The notes beneath the pieces were generated by a model, which made no database searches, was not told the origin of the DNA, and saw only the letters and a program-made list of their open reading frames with translations. Below are positions 26,577 to 40,434 of a stretch of 64,000 nt of DNA, in pieces. Position 1 is the first letter of the stretch, and every line of letters begins with the position of its first letter. Source of the DNA: Sycobia sp. Sy_11 (lineage: Eukaryota; Arthropoda; Insecta; Hymenoptera; Epichrysomallidae); NCBI GenBank assembly GCA_018907035.1, contig JACCIC010000022.1:3950001-4014000 (forward strand), read 5' to 3'. The translations under genes and the position numbers were made by a program.

Positions 26577-27684
26577 AGAATAAAGTATTAAGCAAAACAA
26601 CATGTAGTTTCCGAGAAAAAGTTTATTCACTCGACATTTTTAATTGAGATTATATATGAAATAATACATTTGAGGACAATTATCTCGAAATATTATTCTC
26701 CTTCGAATCCAACCGCAAAAGTAGAGATTTGCATTGAAAAAAATGTCTTTGACTTGACAATAAGTGTAATTTAATTCTTAATTCTAAGTTCAATAATCGA
26801 TCATATGCTAAAAAATATGACAGCTTCAGGCTCAAAAACATTACTAAGCTCGTTTTGTCAGTAATCAAACGTATTTCACTCAATTTGGACCAAAACCGTC
26901 ACTCAGATGTCGGAATTTCGACTTATAGGTTTTACTCAATAAATGCAATAGAAGTATTTATTATTATAATATGTTTGAGGGCAATAAACCAATATATGAA
27001 AATATATTAAACAATAAATTAAACAATAAATCACAATTATGTTCAAAACTATAACACTACAATTTATATTATTTCATCAGATAAAAAACGGGAAATTCTA
27101 GTCGAAAATGTTTAATATCGATAATCCGGTAAATATGGTCGATAAGGTAGCAGCTGTAGTCGGTGACCCAATTCAGAAGCCACACCGACTAAATGATTAC
27201 ACGGTGTCGTTGAGTGCAAATCTATCCGCGTCAAATGCGATGTCAATCGGTTAGTTTAAATGCCTTCACGGCTGCGGAAGATTGACGCGTCTTCAATCTT
27301 CGATCGTCCGCTATCGTTGCACCACCGATTTCATTTACGATTTCTCTCTTGAAAATCTGTTTTAGGCGAGCTGAACGTAATCTGCCTCATTTTTACAGAC
27401 ACGGTCACAACGATACCGTCAAAATTTTCTCTTCCGCAAAAACTAATGCTTAATCTGTATGCGCGAAATCCATTTTTCTCATTTTTGTGTGCATAAACTC
27501 AACTAACAACTAACTGACGCGGTTTACTCAAAAATTTACAGAGATCCACCGATAGATGGCAGTCGACAGGAGCAGTGTCACTGCGCGGGAAAATTTCAAT
27601 GGGCACGAACTGATCAAACCATCCTCGTAAATGCACCGGGTTTCACCCCAATTGCAGATTAACACTTGGATAGTGCGTTATTCA

Positions 27685-27689
<5 letters not shown>

Positions 27690-27739
<50 letters not shown>
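27690..27739. repeat. (TA)n microsatellite
   Basis: TA run of about 24 units. Confidence 0.95.
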
Positions 27740-27743
<4 letters not shown>

Positions 27744-27899
27744 GCAAGTAACGAAGCGGTCGCGTATTGGACCGCGTCAACCTCTATAGCCGCGCATAAA
27801 TAACCGAAATTACATAAGTATACGTGTTTTAATCAATCAGATAATCCGCATATCGAGAAACGAAAGCGCATCAGGATTAGCTTAAACATCGCCACGAGT

Positions 27900-28066
27900 T
27901 ATTTAAGTTATTTAGAAGCGCCAGCGATATTCGAGACGAAGAATTGAACCGGCGCGCGCGGCGCGGCATAAATAGAGGGGTGATTTAAAGTGCGTTCGAC
28001 GGCGCGTACGCGCTGAGAGGCAATTCAGTGCCCCGTACGCGGAGTCGAGAGTTGAGAAATGCAGTA

Positions 28067-28109
<43 letters not shown>

Positions 28110-28200
28110 CTCGCTTCATTTCGCGATAAAACCGCGCTACGCAAGGTCTCTACCGCTGTTTCGCTCTGCGCTCGTGCGAAACCGCTTCGAAAACGATTTG
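27900..28200. promoter_or_regulatory. CpG-rich patch, candidate promoter region
   Basis: The patch holds ccggcgcgcgcggcgcggcataaatagagggg (in part near 27951-27980), with a TATA-like cataaatag, and a TCAGT initiator-like site near 28026. The spacing of about 57 nt is longer than the usual 30, so the pairing is doubtful. A (TC)n tract follows. It lies about 1.5 kb beyond the inaD stop codon. Confidence 0.2.
28070..28114. repeat. (TC)n microsatellite
   Basis: TC run beside the CpG-rich patch. Confidence 0.95.
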
Positions 28201-29673
28201 GAGGCTTTATGTGTCTTCTATATTATTCAGCGCCTTCATTGTCGAAACAATTTCCCGTAAGGAGGTTCATTCATTCTGCCTGTCTCTCTCCTTCTCCCTT
28301 TTTTCCTTCATTGCACGGCGTTCGCAGTAAAATTAAGCCCATATGTAGATCAAACGTTCCGAAATACCTCCGAAATATTAGTCTGAAGTAATAGCTGGCA
28401 ATTATCTTTGTTGTTGTTATTTTTTTTTAACATAGTTGAGACTTACTTCGCACACGAATCAATAAATTTACTACTCTGCGAAAGACTTAATCCTGTGTTT
28501 TTCCCTCAGACAAAACACTTGACTTCTGCGGTAACAACATAATATATATATACATATATATATTTAACGAAAATATATAAAACATTTATTTTTAAAACTG
28601 CCTAAATTATGCCCTAGATTCATAAATAAAGAAAATCATTTAATAAAAAAATTATGCTGGAACTTGTACAATATCTAATTTTCAAGTTTTAAAATATATC
28701 GTACGTTCTTCGGATTTATACAGATGCGCGTACATTTATTCCATTCAGCGTAATTTATAGATAGGAAATATCATTAATCATGGAAATGAAAAAAAAAGAT
28801 TAAGCAATTTAGAGAATATAAAAATCTATCAATACATATAGTATGAATATATTAACATAATATCTTAAGCTCATATACGTAATTTTTTTTCCTTCGTCAA
28901 GCACGTGTATGATAATAGAGACAAAGTCATTAATTTTATACTTTTGGTTACTTAACTGTAGTTGAAATACGACCGGTCTTTTCTTTTTACGAGCACTCAT
29001 TTCTTCCATTATATAATATATCACTAGACAAGTACAATTATTAAAAAATTTTATAATTAAAGAAAAAAACAATAGTGACTAAAGTCACACGTACAAGATT
29101 CCAAAGAATTTCAACATGTATGCATATATCAATAAACTTTTGCACGATTCACCAAGATAACAATTGACATTTAACATTGCCTCATATACATATCGTCCGG
29201 AAATTCACCAATAGAAGGTAAAAAAACGGTCATAAATAAGAGAAATTCGTTGCTTAGATCAAAAGGCCGAGCGCGCCCCTAATACTTAATTCGCGTTCTT
29301 TTTGGTTGTGCGCACGCACGTCCGCAAAACGTGGCGCTTAACGTTGCGCAAAACGCACTCACGCACACACAGGTAACACAGGCAGGCGCGTATATATAAC
29401 AGCACGTTCGGCACTCGCTTATATAGCTATATTAACCCGCGGGCTGAATCTAACGCAAGGAGGAGCTAGAGGGAGGGGGTCGGAGAGAAATCTCTGCGTG
29501 TGGGAACCACCGCAACGCGGTACCGACGTTAATATTGCTCTTATATATACACATTGTAAAACGTACGCGCGCGGAGCATGGCTTGTAATACCTGTACGCA
29601 CGCGCGCGCATACATACACACAAACACACACACATATAAATACACAGGCGCGCTTAATAAAGCGCCGCGCTCA

Positions 29674-29680
29674 CCTGTCA
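29674..29680 (-). other. Possible 3'-UTR splice donor three bases after the inaD stop
   Basis: Directly after the TGA stop the sequence is CAG|GTGAGCGCGG, a near-consensus donor with the exon border at 29675. It suggests that the 3' untranslated region is interrupted by an intron whose terminal exon lies at lower coordinates. I could not place that exon or a polyadenylation signal. The donor could also be unused, with the mRNA simply reading on. Confidence 0.35.
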
Positions 29681-29842
29681 CTTGGTCTTGTATCTGGCCA
29701 GTTTCAGCTGCAGCGGATTGGAGACTTTCACATGCAGCGCGATATCCTCGACGGGGGCCTCGCGCAGGTCCTGCCCGCCTATCGCCACGATTCTGTCGCC
29801 CTTCACGATTTTTCCGCTCTCCGCGGCGCTGCCGCCGGCCAC
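29678..29842 (-). CDS. inaD: inaD-like exon S: end of PDZ5 and stop codon
   Basis: The coding part is 165 nt including the stop. It reads [20 protein letters not shown] then [20 protein letters not shown] then [14 protein letters not shown] and TGA (29680-29678). This closes PDZ5, and the protein ends ten or so residues after the last strand, as in fly INAD. Helix aB starts with Pro-Val-Glu-Asp rather than His, and there is no cysteine. The acceptor is gcatctag, with a (TA)n tract 22 nt upstream. Confidence 0.92.
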   Translation of the reverse strand: MAGGSAAESGKIVKGDRIVAIGGQDLREAPVEDIALHVKVSNPLQLKLARYKTK

Positions 29843-32800
29843 CTAGATGCGGACAGAACAAACATATATATATATATATATATACATATATATAAATGTA
29901 TATACACAAATCCAACGCTTGTTCGAATTTAATTCATAGTAGCTATATATATATATTGAATTTTTGCGCGACTCTTTGAAGTCTCTCGGGTACAGAATTT
30001 CCGTTGGGAATTCGCGCCGATAGGTTATAATAATTCGCCGCATGGGAAATTCCCGGTTGGAAATTTAGCCGTTTCACGTTCAGAGAAAATGTTTCAAAGG
30101 CGCTTAATTGATTATAGGCTGTGAAAAAAATCGGGTCGTACAGAGAATACTCTATATATATAGAGGTGTGTTTATATATTTCATTTTATTTTAATGAATT
30201 TTAAATTTCTAAAGATGTAATTTTTTATTAATTTTACTCCCGTAAATTTTGTTTATGTAGGAATTATTTATCGTTAATAAATATTGATGATAAAATGTCA
30301 ATTTTTCCTAATTGTACGCTATTTTTCCCTAATTCATATGTATATTAACAATAAGATTAACAATAAGAATCCGTGTAGTCATATACAAAGATTCTTACAT
30401 AATTATTGTGCTTATAAATATTTTTTTATAATTATTTTAATATATTTAAACAATATTTACTTTTTTAATTTTTAAAAATAATCTTAATTGAAAATTCAAA
30501 TACTTCAGTCATATTGGATCGTTAATCAGACCGCAATGATTTGTGCACGTCCTTTTTTATAGCATGTTTAAAAAATAAACTATATTTACAAGTGGAATAG
30601 TTTATGTGTAACTTTAAATTCGTAGGATTTTTTTAATATTTTAGGCGGATTCTGTAAAAAAAGAATCATAAGAAGATTGAGTCTCGTAAACGGAATAATT
30701 TTCTTCTGATTTTTCTACATAACTCTATCGCAACATTGGAATTTTTTTTCTTTGTTTTGTAATCAAAATTAATTTAATCGTGATAACTATCCTAATATAG
30801 AGTTCTATAATGGATCTTACCACTTCGGACACGTAAGCCCCCTTGCCACTTTTGTAGCCCATCAGAACGAGGCCGGATCCTTTACCCGACTTCTTCGTAA
30901 GTTCCACCTCTATCTCCTCCACGGCTTTCTCGTCCCGATGCACAATCATGATAATCTGGAATAATAAACGAGGATAGACATTATTATTGAGTATATTACG
31001 TTTTATTGGTTAATGAGCATCTTACGTTATTACGTTATCATAGGTTATTGAGCATCTTACGTTAAGTATATAAATTCATATTATAGCTTAGGAATAACGC
31101 GCAGACTAAATTACACATATGTATAGCCTTTTGTTTAACCGCGCACATTTATTTAATTTAATTCCTTTTATATAAATGCTTAAAATAATTTCGAAGTAAT
31201 TAATTAACATCAATGAGAAAATTTCATTTTTATCACCTATAAATAATAATTTTATTTTATTCACGTTATTTTAACGACCGCACGGTATGCTCTACAGAAA
31301 AGAAACGCATTCTACGCTGCATAGTGAAGTAGTCAGTCCATTAATTATATCTTCATTCAAATAGTCTTAATATGACATAATATTTCGAATAAATCAGTTC
31401 CAGATTAAAAATTTAGATTAAGTAAAAATAATAAAAATTTATTACAGAAGATAAAAGTGGATGAAAGTTCAGTCGGTTTATGTAATTCGAAATCGATCGT
31501 GGAAACAGGTTTTGCTATGGTAATTGTTTAAATATTTTTAAAACTTGCAGAATTCGGCTTTGCTTCAAAAAACGACATCATCTTGTAAACTGCGCATTGA
31601 ACAATAAAAATCACGAGTAAGTTTAAGTAATGAACCAGATATTGCTTGATTTTTGTTATAATAAATCAAGAAAAGAACGGTAATGTAATAATGATAAAGG
31701 TAAGATAATGAAGAAATGAAATTAAAAGTCAATTAAATGTTTGCAACAAATATATTCCTTGTTACTTTTTTTGTTTCTTTATTTTAAAAATATTTGCTTT
31801 TTTCAGTTTTGGACAATTGTCAGTTTTACAATGCAAATCCCGATGCTAAGATTCTTAATTCTTATGTACAATCTAATTGTAAATTATGTTATACTCTTGT
31901 TCGTGAAACCCCATTTTCCAACTTTAACGAATGTTTAAGAAATTACCACAGCGAAATCTGTTTTCACGATGGTTTTCTCTAATCGGACTATAGTTGTCAG
32001 GAATCAGAATCCGAAAGAAGTATGTTATACCGCAGAAGACATTGAAAATCAGGTAATCAGACTGGACTAAAGATTCTATTTTTGTTTTTTAAGACGAAAA
32101 ACTTCGAAGACTCTAATTTGCTAGCTTCTTCTTCAAGTAGAAATATTATGCCCATGTTATTTTAATAAAATCCCTCTCCGGTTTTCCGGTGATTACTCGT
32201 AGGTTCCGATAATACCCCCTCGCTCAGTTGGTAACATAATTTATCGAGTACCTCCTATATCATGTTAACAGTTATGGAAGGATAACTTACGGGTCCCTGT
32301 GTGATTCGTAAAACAGTCTGGTAAGCCTTCTCCTGCTCCATGGCTTTGAAGCTCTCCTTGTTTATCTCTATTATGCGATCGCCGGGCTGGAGTCGGCCGT
32401 CCTTACCGGCGGCTCCGTCGGCGAATACGTCGAGAACAAACACTGCTTTCTGCAAAAATCCATAGGAAAACATGTCTTACATACTGTTTATAGATCTAAA
32501 GTTATGTGGTCATACAACCGATACAACGATGTTTCGTTAAAAAGAAAGGACAATGTTAGAGAAAGGAAGACTCTTACGGAGGATGTGTCCGTTCCTCCGA
32601 CAACGGAAAACCCGATCGGTTTGTCCTTATCCTTGGGGAATTCAATGGTCGTATCTTTGTGGGGGATGATTTTGCCAGTTTTAGGATCCGCTGGCGGCTC
32701 CGGGCTCCTTTGGCTTTTCCGGTTCCAGCTTGAGGTCTGTAAAATGAAGAAGATATGGTTTTTGTAGAAATAGTTTGAAAAAAGTCATTTATTATTATAT

Positions 32801-34357
32801 CTTTTATCGTAAAGAGAAGAATTACGACAGATATTGTATAAATAAATAAGATAACAGAAGAACGCATATGCGCGTTATACCTTTCGTTGGCTCGACGGGT
32901 TCTCCTCTAGCTCTTCGTTCTTCATCTTCTGCCACTTTGCTCTGATTCGGGTTGCAGACGGTCAATGTGACGATACCTTCGGCTTTTTTCAGAAGCCCCG
33001 CCGCCTGTACAATTTATGTTGAGGTAATTAATAGTAAATACAATGTCGATCAATATTTAGTGAAATATACTAAGGTCGCTGGTAAAACTTACCTCGTCGT
33101 AAGTCGCACCCGTGACGGCATCGGAATTTACCGACAGAATCATATCTCCTACGTTTAATCCAGCCTGCAAAATTATTCGAAAATACATAATCCACGTATA
33201 TACTAATTATATATATCTTTCTATGAACTACTTCGTTGGTTCAATAACTCTTGTAGATGTTTTCAAGATTTTGTTTTAGATTTTTTTTTAATTTCATTTT
33301 ATTTAATTTATTTAATTTATTTAGGTTAATGGCACATTAATGTAGTAAAAATTAATTCACATAACACGAAAGAATTCATGGAAGGTATCTGAAATAATAT
33401 CATGAAAGAATCAAAAGAAAGGATTCCCGAAGCATTCTAAAAGGATTTCTGAAAGATCTGTTGATTTCTAAAATTATTATTATTATTATATTATGTTATT
33501 AGAACGATGCATACTTATTAAAAAAATCAACAATTCTGCAAGAAAAAGTCAAAGGCAAATCACTTAAAAAATCGTATCAATTTTTCTTTTTAAAATGATT
33601 CTGCTACCCGTTGAGAAGGCTTTCACTAAAATTAATAATTAGGTTTGTATTTTTTCAGAAATCTTTTACCGAAGGATTTTTGAAAAAATAGGACAATCCT
33701 GTTAAAAAGGAAACTTAAAAAGATCTTTGAAAGAATCTGTAGATTTTTTCTTGCAGAAGTTGTTCACTTTTTCCTTTAAAAAATTTCTTGTACAGTTTTA
33801 GAAAACATTTAGTGAAAGGATCTCGAAAGAATAATAGAATTTATTCTAATAGCAAAAAGCGCACAGTTTTCACAATCTTTCTCACAGTATGGGTTACAAG
33901 TGTAAACATTTGTAAAGGTTGATGAAACGTTTTAAATGCATTATTATATTGCAAATATTATCCGTTATTTATATATATTAGTAAGGAGGAAATTCTGTTA
34001 ATGTGAAACTGTCCGCAAGCCTTTCCCTAAATGTGAACTATATATTACATACGAGGTGATCATACTTGCTCAGCTGCGCCTCCTTCTTGAATGTCGGAAA
34101 CGAAGATTCCCTGGCCAACCTCGGCGTGCTTTCCCTCGATTATCATTATTCCGAGACCGTAAGTGCCCTACATAAACAAGAAACGACCAAAATAAACGAG
34201 AACGCTCCGATTAGATATTGGATATAAGATATTAGATATTAAATGGATAAAGGCACAAAATTAAAAAAAAATTACCTTCTTTATCGGTACGGTCCTGACG
34301 CCCTTGTACTGGCTGAAATCCTGGAAAATGAATAAGCGAGCCCGAGCGTTAATGATC

Positions 34358-34421
<64 letters not shown>

Positions 34422-34900
34422 AACTACTGCTGTATATACGGAACAATGTTTTACCATGCGCGTATACATTGTGCTTAATGCAGAACGCGTAAAAGTAGTT
34501 CCCTTAATTGTCACAGCTCGCAGGTCGGTATGTTAACTCCGCTCATACAATACTATCACTATCATAAAGGCAAATCTTATTTTATCGATAAGCAGTATCG
34601 TATGTACGTACTATTGAGAGATATACAAGCTAGACCGTGAGGTCTCTGCAAAGGGCTATTGCCTGGCTAAAATAACCGTTGGCGGGAATTGTCCTTGTCG
34701 TACTTTAGCATTCTTTGTCCTTCTCTAGTGCCGGTTTTGACAAATGAATTGTATAGCCGAGTTTATCCCTATATACGTTTACGGCATTTATACTCCGAAG
34801 AGCACGCTATCATAGCACGACACATCACCGTGCCAAGACCCCAAAGTTTCACGCGTCCCACGTTAGACATGGAATACAGGCCTGGTAAAACTTTTTTCCG

Positions 34901-34947
<47 letters not shown>

Positions 34948-36372
34948 AATAAGAAAAAGTATTATTTTCTTACCTCGCCCGGTAGAGCCGTCGGGAAGTG
35001 AAGGACCTGCTTGACGGCGCAATTTTCGATTCCAGAGCGGCGTCTAAAATTGTCAAAATTATCATGATTGCAATATCACACCATAAAACTCTTATTCGAG
35101 CAAAGTCTATTCTTTTTTCTTTTGATAAGTTTAGACACGTTCGACGTATTTTTAATTAGTGTACAAAGCACATAGAGCAGCTCCGCGCAAAATGAAACGG
35201 CAAGCGTTATTCTTCGTAACGTCTTTCCTATATGCGGCTGCTTTCTAATGGAATTTAAGAGCGCGTAAAACTAATTAATAATTATGATACGCGCGGTGAA
35301 AACCTTACGATAAAAATTGCTACACTTTCTATGTAAGAGCGTGGACAGGGATTTGCGAGCGTGATGAAAATTACCTGCGCCCGATTATTTTCATAAGAAT
35401 CACTTTGATATCCACTGTTTTTATCCAGCCAACAAATGCACATGCACAATGATTCATTATAATTAACAATTATTATGCTCGTATAAATTGCAACGGTTTT
35501 TGATAAAACGTTTCCCATTCATTGAGAACTATTAAAAATTAATGATTAGCGCCTCACTTTTCCTACGGTGAGCGTAGCGCACTTTTGCCGTGATTGACCT
35601 AATTATTATACTACTTTTCTTTCACGATATCAATCAATTGTTTTCGCGGAGTTCACGGCAATGAGGAATAATTAACTATAAATGTAAGTTTTACCAATTA
35701 TATATAAAGCAAAATTGCTCGCGTTGAAAAAATATTTTCAATAAATATAAGCTAAAATCCCGGTTCCTTCTAAATTCAAAAATAAATAATTAAACTTTTT
35801 TCAAATATGCATATATCAACTCGGCCAGTCCAGAAAAAGTAACAATTTTGTAAAAAAAAAATTTACATTACATTGCAAAATTTTCGTCGTTAAATCCGTA
35901 CGACGAATTTCGTTAGCGCACATAATTTCCATTTGAATGGGCCTGAAATTGAAAGGATTTCGTTAGAAAACGTCACATTTTCCCGGACTGTGACTGGGAA
36001 ATTTGTCGCCTAAATTCTTCAGGAGAACCTCGCCCAAATACCTCGAAACCTCAGCAACGAACTCGCAACACAAGAAAGCGGGACAATCGAGCTTGTGCAA
36101 TTCACCGATGTCGAAGGATCGCAGAAGGAGTATATAAAAGTCGCACATCTCGATAATCGAAGGAGCGTCGCGCTCTGAATACTGCATGGAGGGAACGTCG
36201 TAAGTTCATACGTTCTTGTACATGCTATATATGATCGTTCGATTCGAGTATATTATACTCGTGAGGTGTGTTCGTGCATTTTTTTTTCTCGAGAAAACTT
36301 GCATGTTTGTTGTGTAAGACGACTGCGCACTGCAAGGACAAGGTCGCGCCACGATATTATATATACATATAC

Positions 36373-36443
<71 letters not shown>

Positions 36444-38558
36444 GATTTTCACAGTCGACACAAGAGTGCAGTATGAAAGCGGCACGATAAGAGCTCACTT
36501 CGATGTCGTCGGAGAGTGGGCGATGGGCCGCTCGATCAAAAGGAAAAGGGGGGTTACTTTTTTTATATATACATCACGTTACACGAACTTCAAAATGAGG
36601 GGCGCAATAACTCTGCTTTTTACGAATAACTCCAAATACAGTCTTCCAATGTACTAGAGATACATACAACAGCCATTTTTATATTTCAATACGAAATAAT
36701 CATTGTAGCGCTCGAACGTATTAAGAAGATTAGCATAACTGCATCTAACTTGATTCCCAACTTAACAACATGCTGATATCAATAAAAATATTTTTTATAT
36801 ATTGCATTAAGAAGTTATCATTGAAATATATCATGGAAAATTTGTAATTGGATATGCGTTTTTTAAATGAATTAACGATATAAAGCTTATCGATAATCGC
36901 GGGGCTGGTGAAAGAGTTGGAAATTTTGTTATCGATACTGAAAATCGGGTTAAAAAATTTAATTTTCTAAACTAAAAAATAATAATTAGAAAATACTTGT
37001 AATGTTGGACATCTGGAGCTTAGCTGAGAATTAGCTAAGAGGAAGACTATGTCAAAACGGTATGATTTATCTTTTAAATACTTTAAAATAGAGGTATGAG
37101 GAATCTTTAAAATATGTAACCATTATATAATCAGAGGCTATTCCGAATATGAGATGTAGCGTAAAGATTAAAAATGAGTTCATTTTTACTTTTTGATCGT
37201 TAATTTAATAGTTTGGGATATTTTTGTATTTTTTTTAGAAAAAATTTTTGACGCTTTAAACCGATTAAATAAACTCATTTCAATATTGGAATATCGTAAG
37301 AGCACCTAAATAATTTAAGTAGCGTATTATGCTTATATAAAGACTTTTTATATGTGTAAAATTAATTTTAATCAACTATCGATCTCATTGATTAGTATAT
37401 ATACATTTGAGAAAATAAAAATCGTGGATATTCAATGGAGACCATTCCGCTGCTTGTACTTTTTTATTTTTCTGTATAGAATGTAAATTCTACAAGGTGT
37501 GCCTAAAATTATTTTCCAGCGTGACTAATTGAGATCGATCGGTCTATGATCATCATCACACTATCGCGACACACAGGATATAGTTGCTGTCCACGGACAT
37601 TTATCAATTTAGAAAAGAGGTGAAAATTAAACGTATTTCCCGTAAACAGCAGGAGGAAAGAGGCAACCGCGTTATGGAGAAGTCGATGTGTTTATTTTTG
37701 GAAGCCCATTTTATTCGCAATGTGGGGGCCCGTTTGTTTTTTTTATAACATTCTGTCAAAACACACGATCTCAAATTACCCCCCCCCCTCCCCGCCATCA
37801 TCACGATACTAAATTCTGCAAGATATCTCAATACGGCAGCGATGAAACAAATGTATGTATTTTTCATGCTCGCTTTTTGGCTTTGTTCTTTCTATTTTTT
37901 TTTGTGCCAGCTGTCCAACAGCCGCGGTGCCGCGATGCGCTTACCGGAGAACGACGATTTTGTAAGTGACGCTGGGCATTCCCTTGATCATCGAGGACGC
38001 GTTCAGATGGCACCTGCCCTGGAAAACGGTGCCGTTCACCTAAAAATATGGTATTATTATTATTATTGCTGTTGTTGTTGTTATGATTTTTAAAAATGTA
38101 TGCAAAAAAACGAAAAATGTTATAAAATCATAGGTCAGCGAATTTAATGTATAGTATCAAAGTGAATTTATAGTACAGGTAATTTAGGCTAGGAATTTAC
38201 ATTTTTTCATATATTTACAATTCTATTTTGAGAATATTTCAAAAACTGCTCAAATATTACGCAAACGATCAGATAGCGTATAATGCACGTTTCGTTAAAG
38301 TTCCCGTATCCTTCGATCATGCTCGCGTGAACAGTACCTCGAGAAGCTCGTCTCCAATTTTCAGCTCTCCCTTCTTGAACGCTGCCCCGCTGGGATTGAG
38401 GCCGCAAATGAACACGGACATTTTGTTCCTGTCCCTGTGACCGGCGAGCGAGATCCCCAGGCCGCTCCTCTCCCTGTCCAGTTTGAAGAGGAAGACGGGA
38501 TCCTTCAGATTCGCGTATTTCTTCTTCACTTTGTCTGCGGATCGTAGTAATAATACAC

Positions 38559-38607
<49 letters not shown>

Positions 38608-39901
38608 CCATTCGGCTAATTCAACGGTTCTTATTATACGATCGCATCGTCAGCGACGGTGGAGATCGCGACGGTATCGACAATACTTTACTCACTTGTT
38701 GTGTAACCGAAGTCGTCCTCTTCCTCGGGATCCGCGGCGATCTCCTCCTTGGTGCGCTTTACGTTGCCGGCACTTTTTCGGGAAATCTGAAAATTGCGGA
38801 TGTCGACGTTATCACATAGGTAGAGGATTTTACTTGAGTGCGTCGACAGAAGAAGATTTGAACAAAAGCCCTTTAAGAATATTATATTTCTTTCGAGCTG
38901 CTTAGGAGGTTTGAAAATCAGGTCACTTCCCGACTATTTCTGTAATGGATGGATCGGCGTAATTGAGAGCTAACCATGTATATACAATTTTAACTCCAAG
39001 ATAGATTTTTGTAATTAAAAAATTGAACCTTTTTTTCTATGAACCAGTTTAACGAATTTAAGCAATAAAATAAAGTTCACTATATAAACATCTCTTTTTA
39101 AAAATCTAAAATTATAATTTTAATATAATAGCCATAAAATTAAATTAATGGAGCTACTAATAATTTGGTAAATTGAATAATTGAATAATTCAATTTGTTA
39201 CTTTCTTCTTTAATTATCTATTTAATAATTTAAAAAATATTACATTTTCAATTGTAATATTGCATTATATTGAGAATAAGGAATAGAAAAAATAATTGCA
39301 AATTATGGTAAAAAATAAATTTATCTCCAGAATACACGAGAGGTTTGATCATGTTTCTATGATGTGAAACTCTTCGAACATATCGAATGCCGCTCGAAAT
39401 CGATTTATAGCAAAGTTCTATGAATAGAATTGTTATTCTCCACTGAAATTCAAGCATCCGTATAGAAAAGATTGAAAGGAACAATATTTGATACTGCTCG
39501 AAGCTATTTCGTATATGTAGAACACGATTAGGTAATTGCGAATACCGACTGACGGCGCCGATACCATTTCAAAAACATCTAAATAATCTTAAAATGTTGT
39601 ATCTAATATTATATGTCTATAAATTTTGCGCGCTTGTATGTCGATGCGTCTTACCAGTACATGTGTACGCTAAATTCGAACTTTCTACCCGCAGCTTATG
39701 AAATATCCATTAAAGAGAAAGATGGATAACAGAAAATTTTAATAAAGCTAAAAGCCCTTGCCGCGCACTAAGAGCTAGCGAAGAAAACGGAAAAGAAAAC
39801 TTTTAATCAGCGACCCTTGGCATTAACGCGGCTAAAAAGTCGTAACGGCGCGCCTGCATCCTTCCGCAATGAAAGAGTAAAAAACGAAGGGAGAGGAGAG
39901 T

Positions 39902-39981
<80 letters not shown>

Positions 39982-40398
39982 CGAACTTAAAAAGGTCAAG
40001 CCCCAGCGGCTTTCAGCCATCCGGCGCGCTTTGCACCTCGTGTCGACAAGGCGGAAAAGAAAAGAAATAGAGAAAAAGAAGGAGGGAGAAGGAGAGAGAG
40101 AGCGCCAGAGATAGAAAGAAAGAGCAAGCTGGAGAGAAATGAAGCTCTATAGGAAGCCCGGAAAAAACGAAGCTTTAATTTCCCGCCCGAAGAGAAAGCC
40201 TTTGCTCGAAAAAAGCCCTACCGACCGACCGACGCCGAAGGTAAGCGGACGCGCGCGCGCGCGCGCATGTTTCGATTCCGGACGGTGTGAATTCGTGTTT
40301 GGGTTATTTCCGATTACAGGGACTGGTACGCGACGGTGATTTCCCGATGCAGAATCGAAAGAGTGAAGAAAGAGAGAGCGAAGAGGAAGAGAAGTAGA

Positions 40399-40434
<36 letters not shown>

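Larger units (their letters stand above)
15300..29670. other. Long AT-rich stretch, no gene seen
   Basis: It holds microsatellites, short tandem duplications and the CTCF-like site. A hydrophobic plus-strand frame at 16714-16965 with splice-like borders is the only weak exon candidate. Any 3'-UTR exon of inaD would lie near the right end of this stretch. Confidence 0.45.

Noticed and set aside
27740..27790. gcggtcgcgtattggaccgc as a tRNA or riboswitch stem
   Set aside because: It is a short palindrome without the other arms of a tRNA, next to a (TA)n tract.
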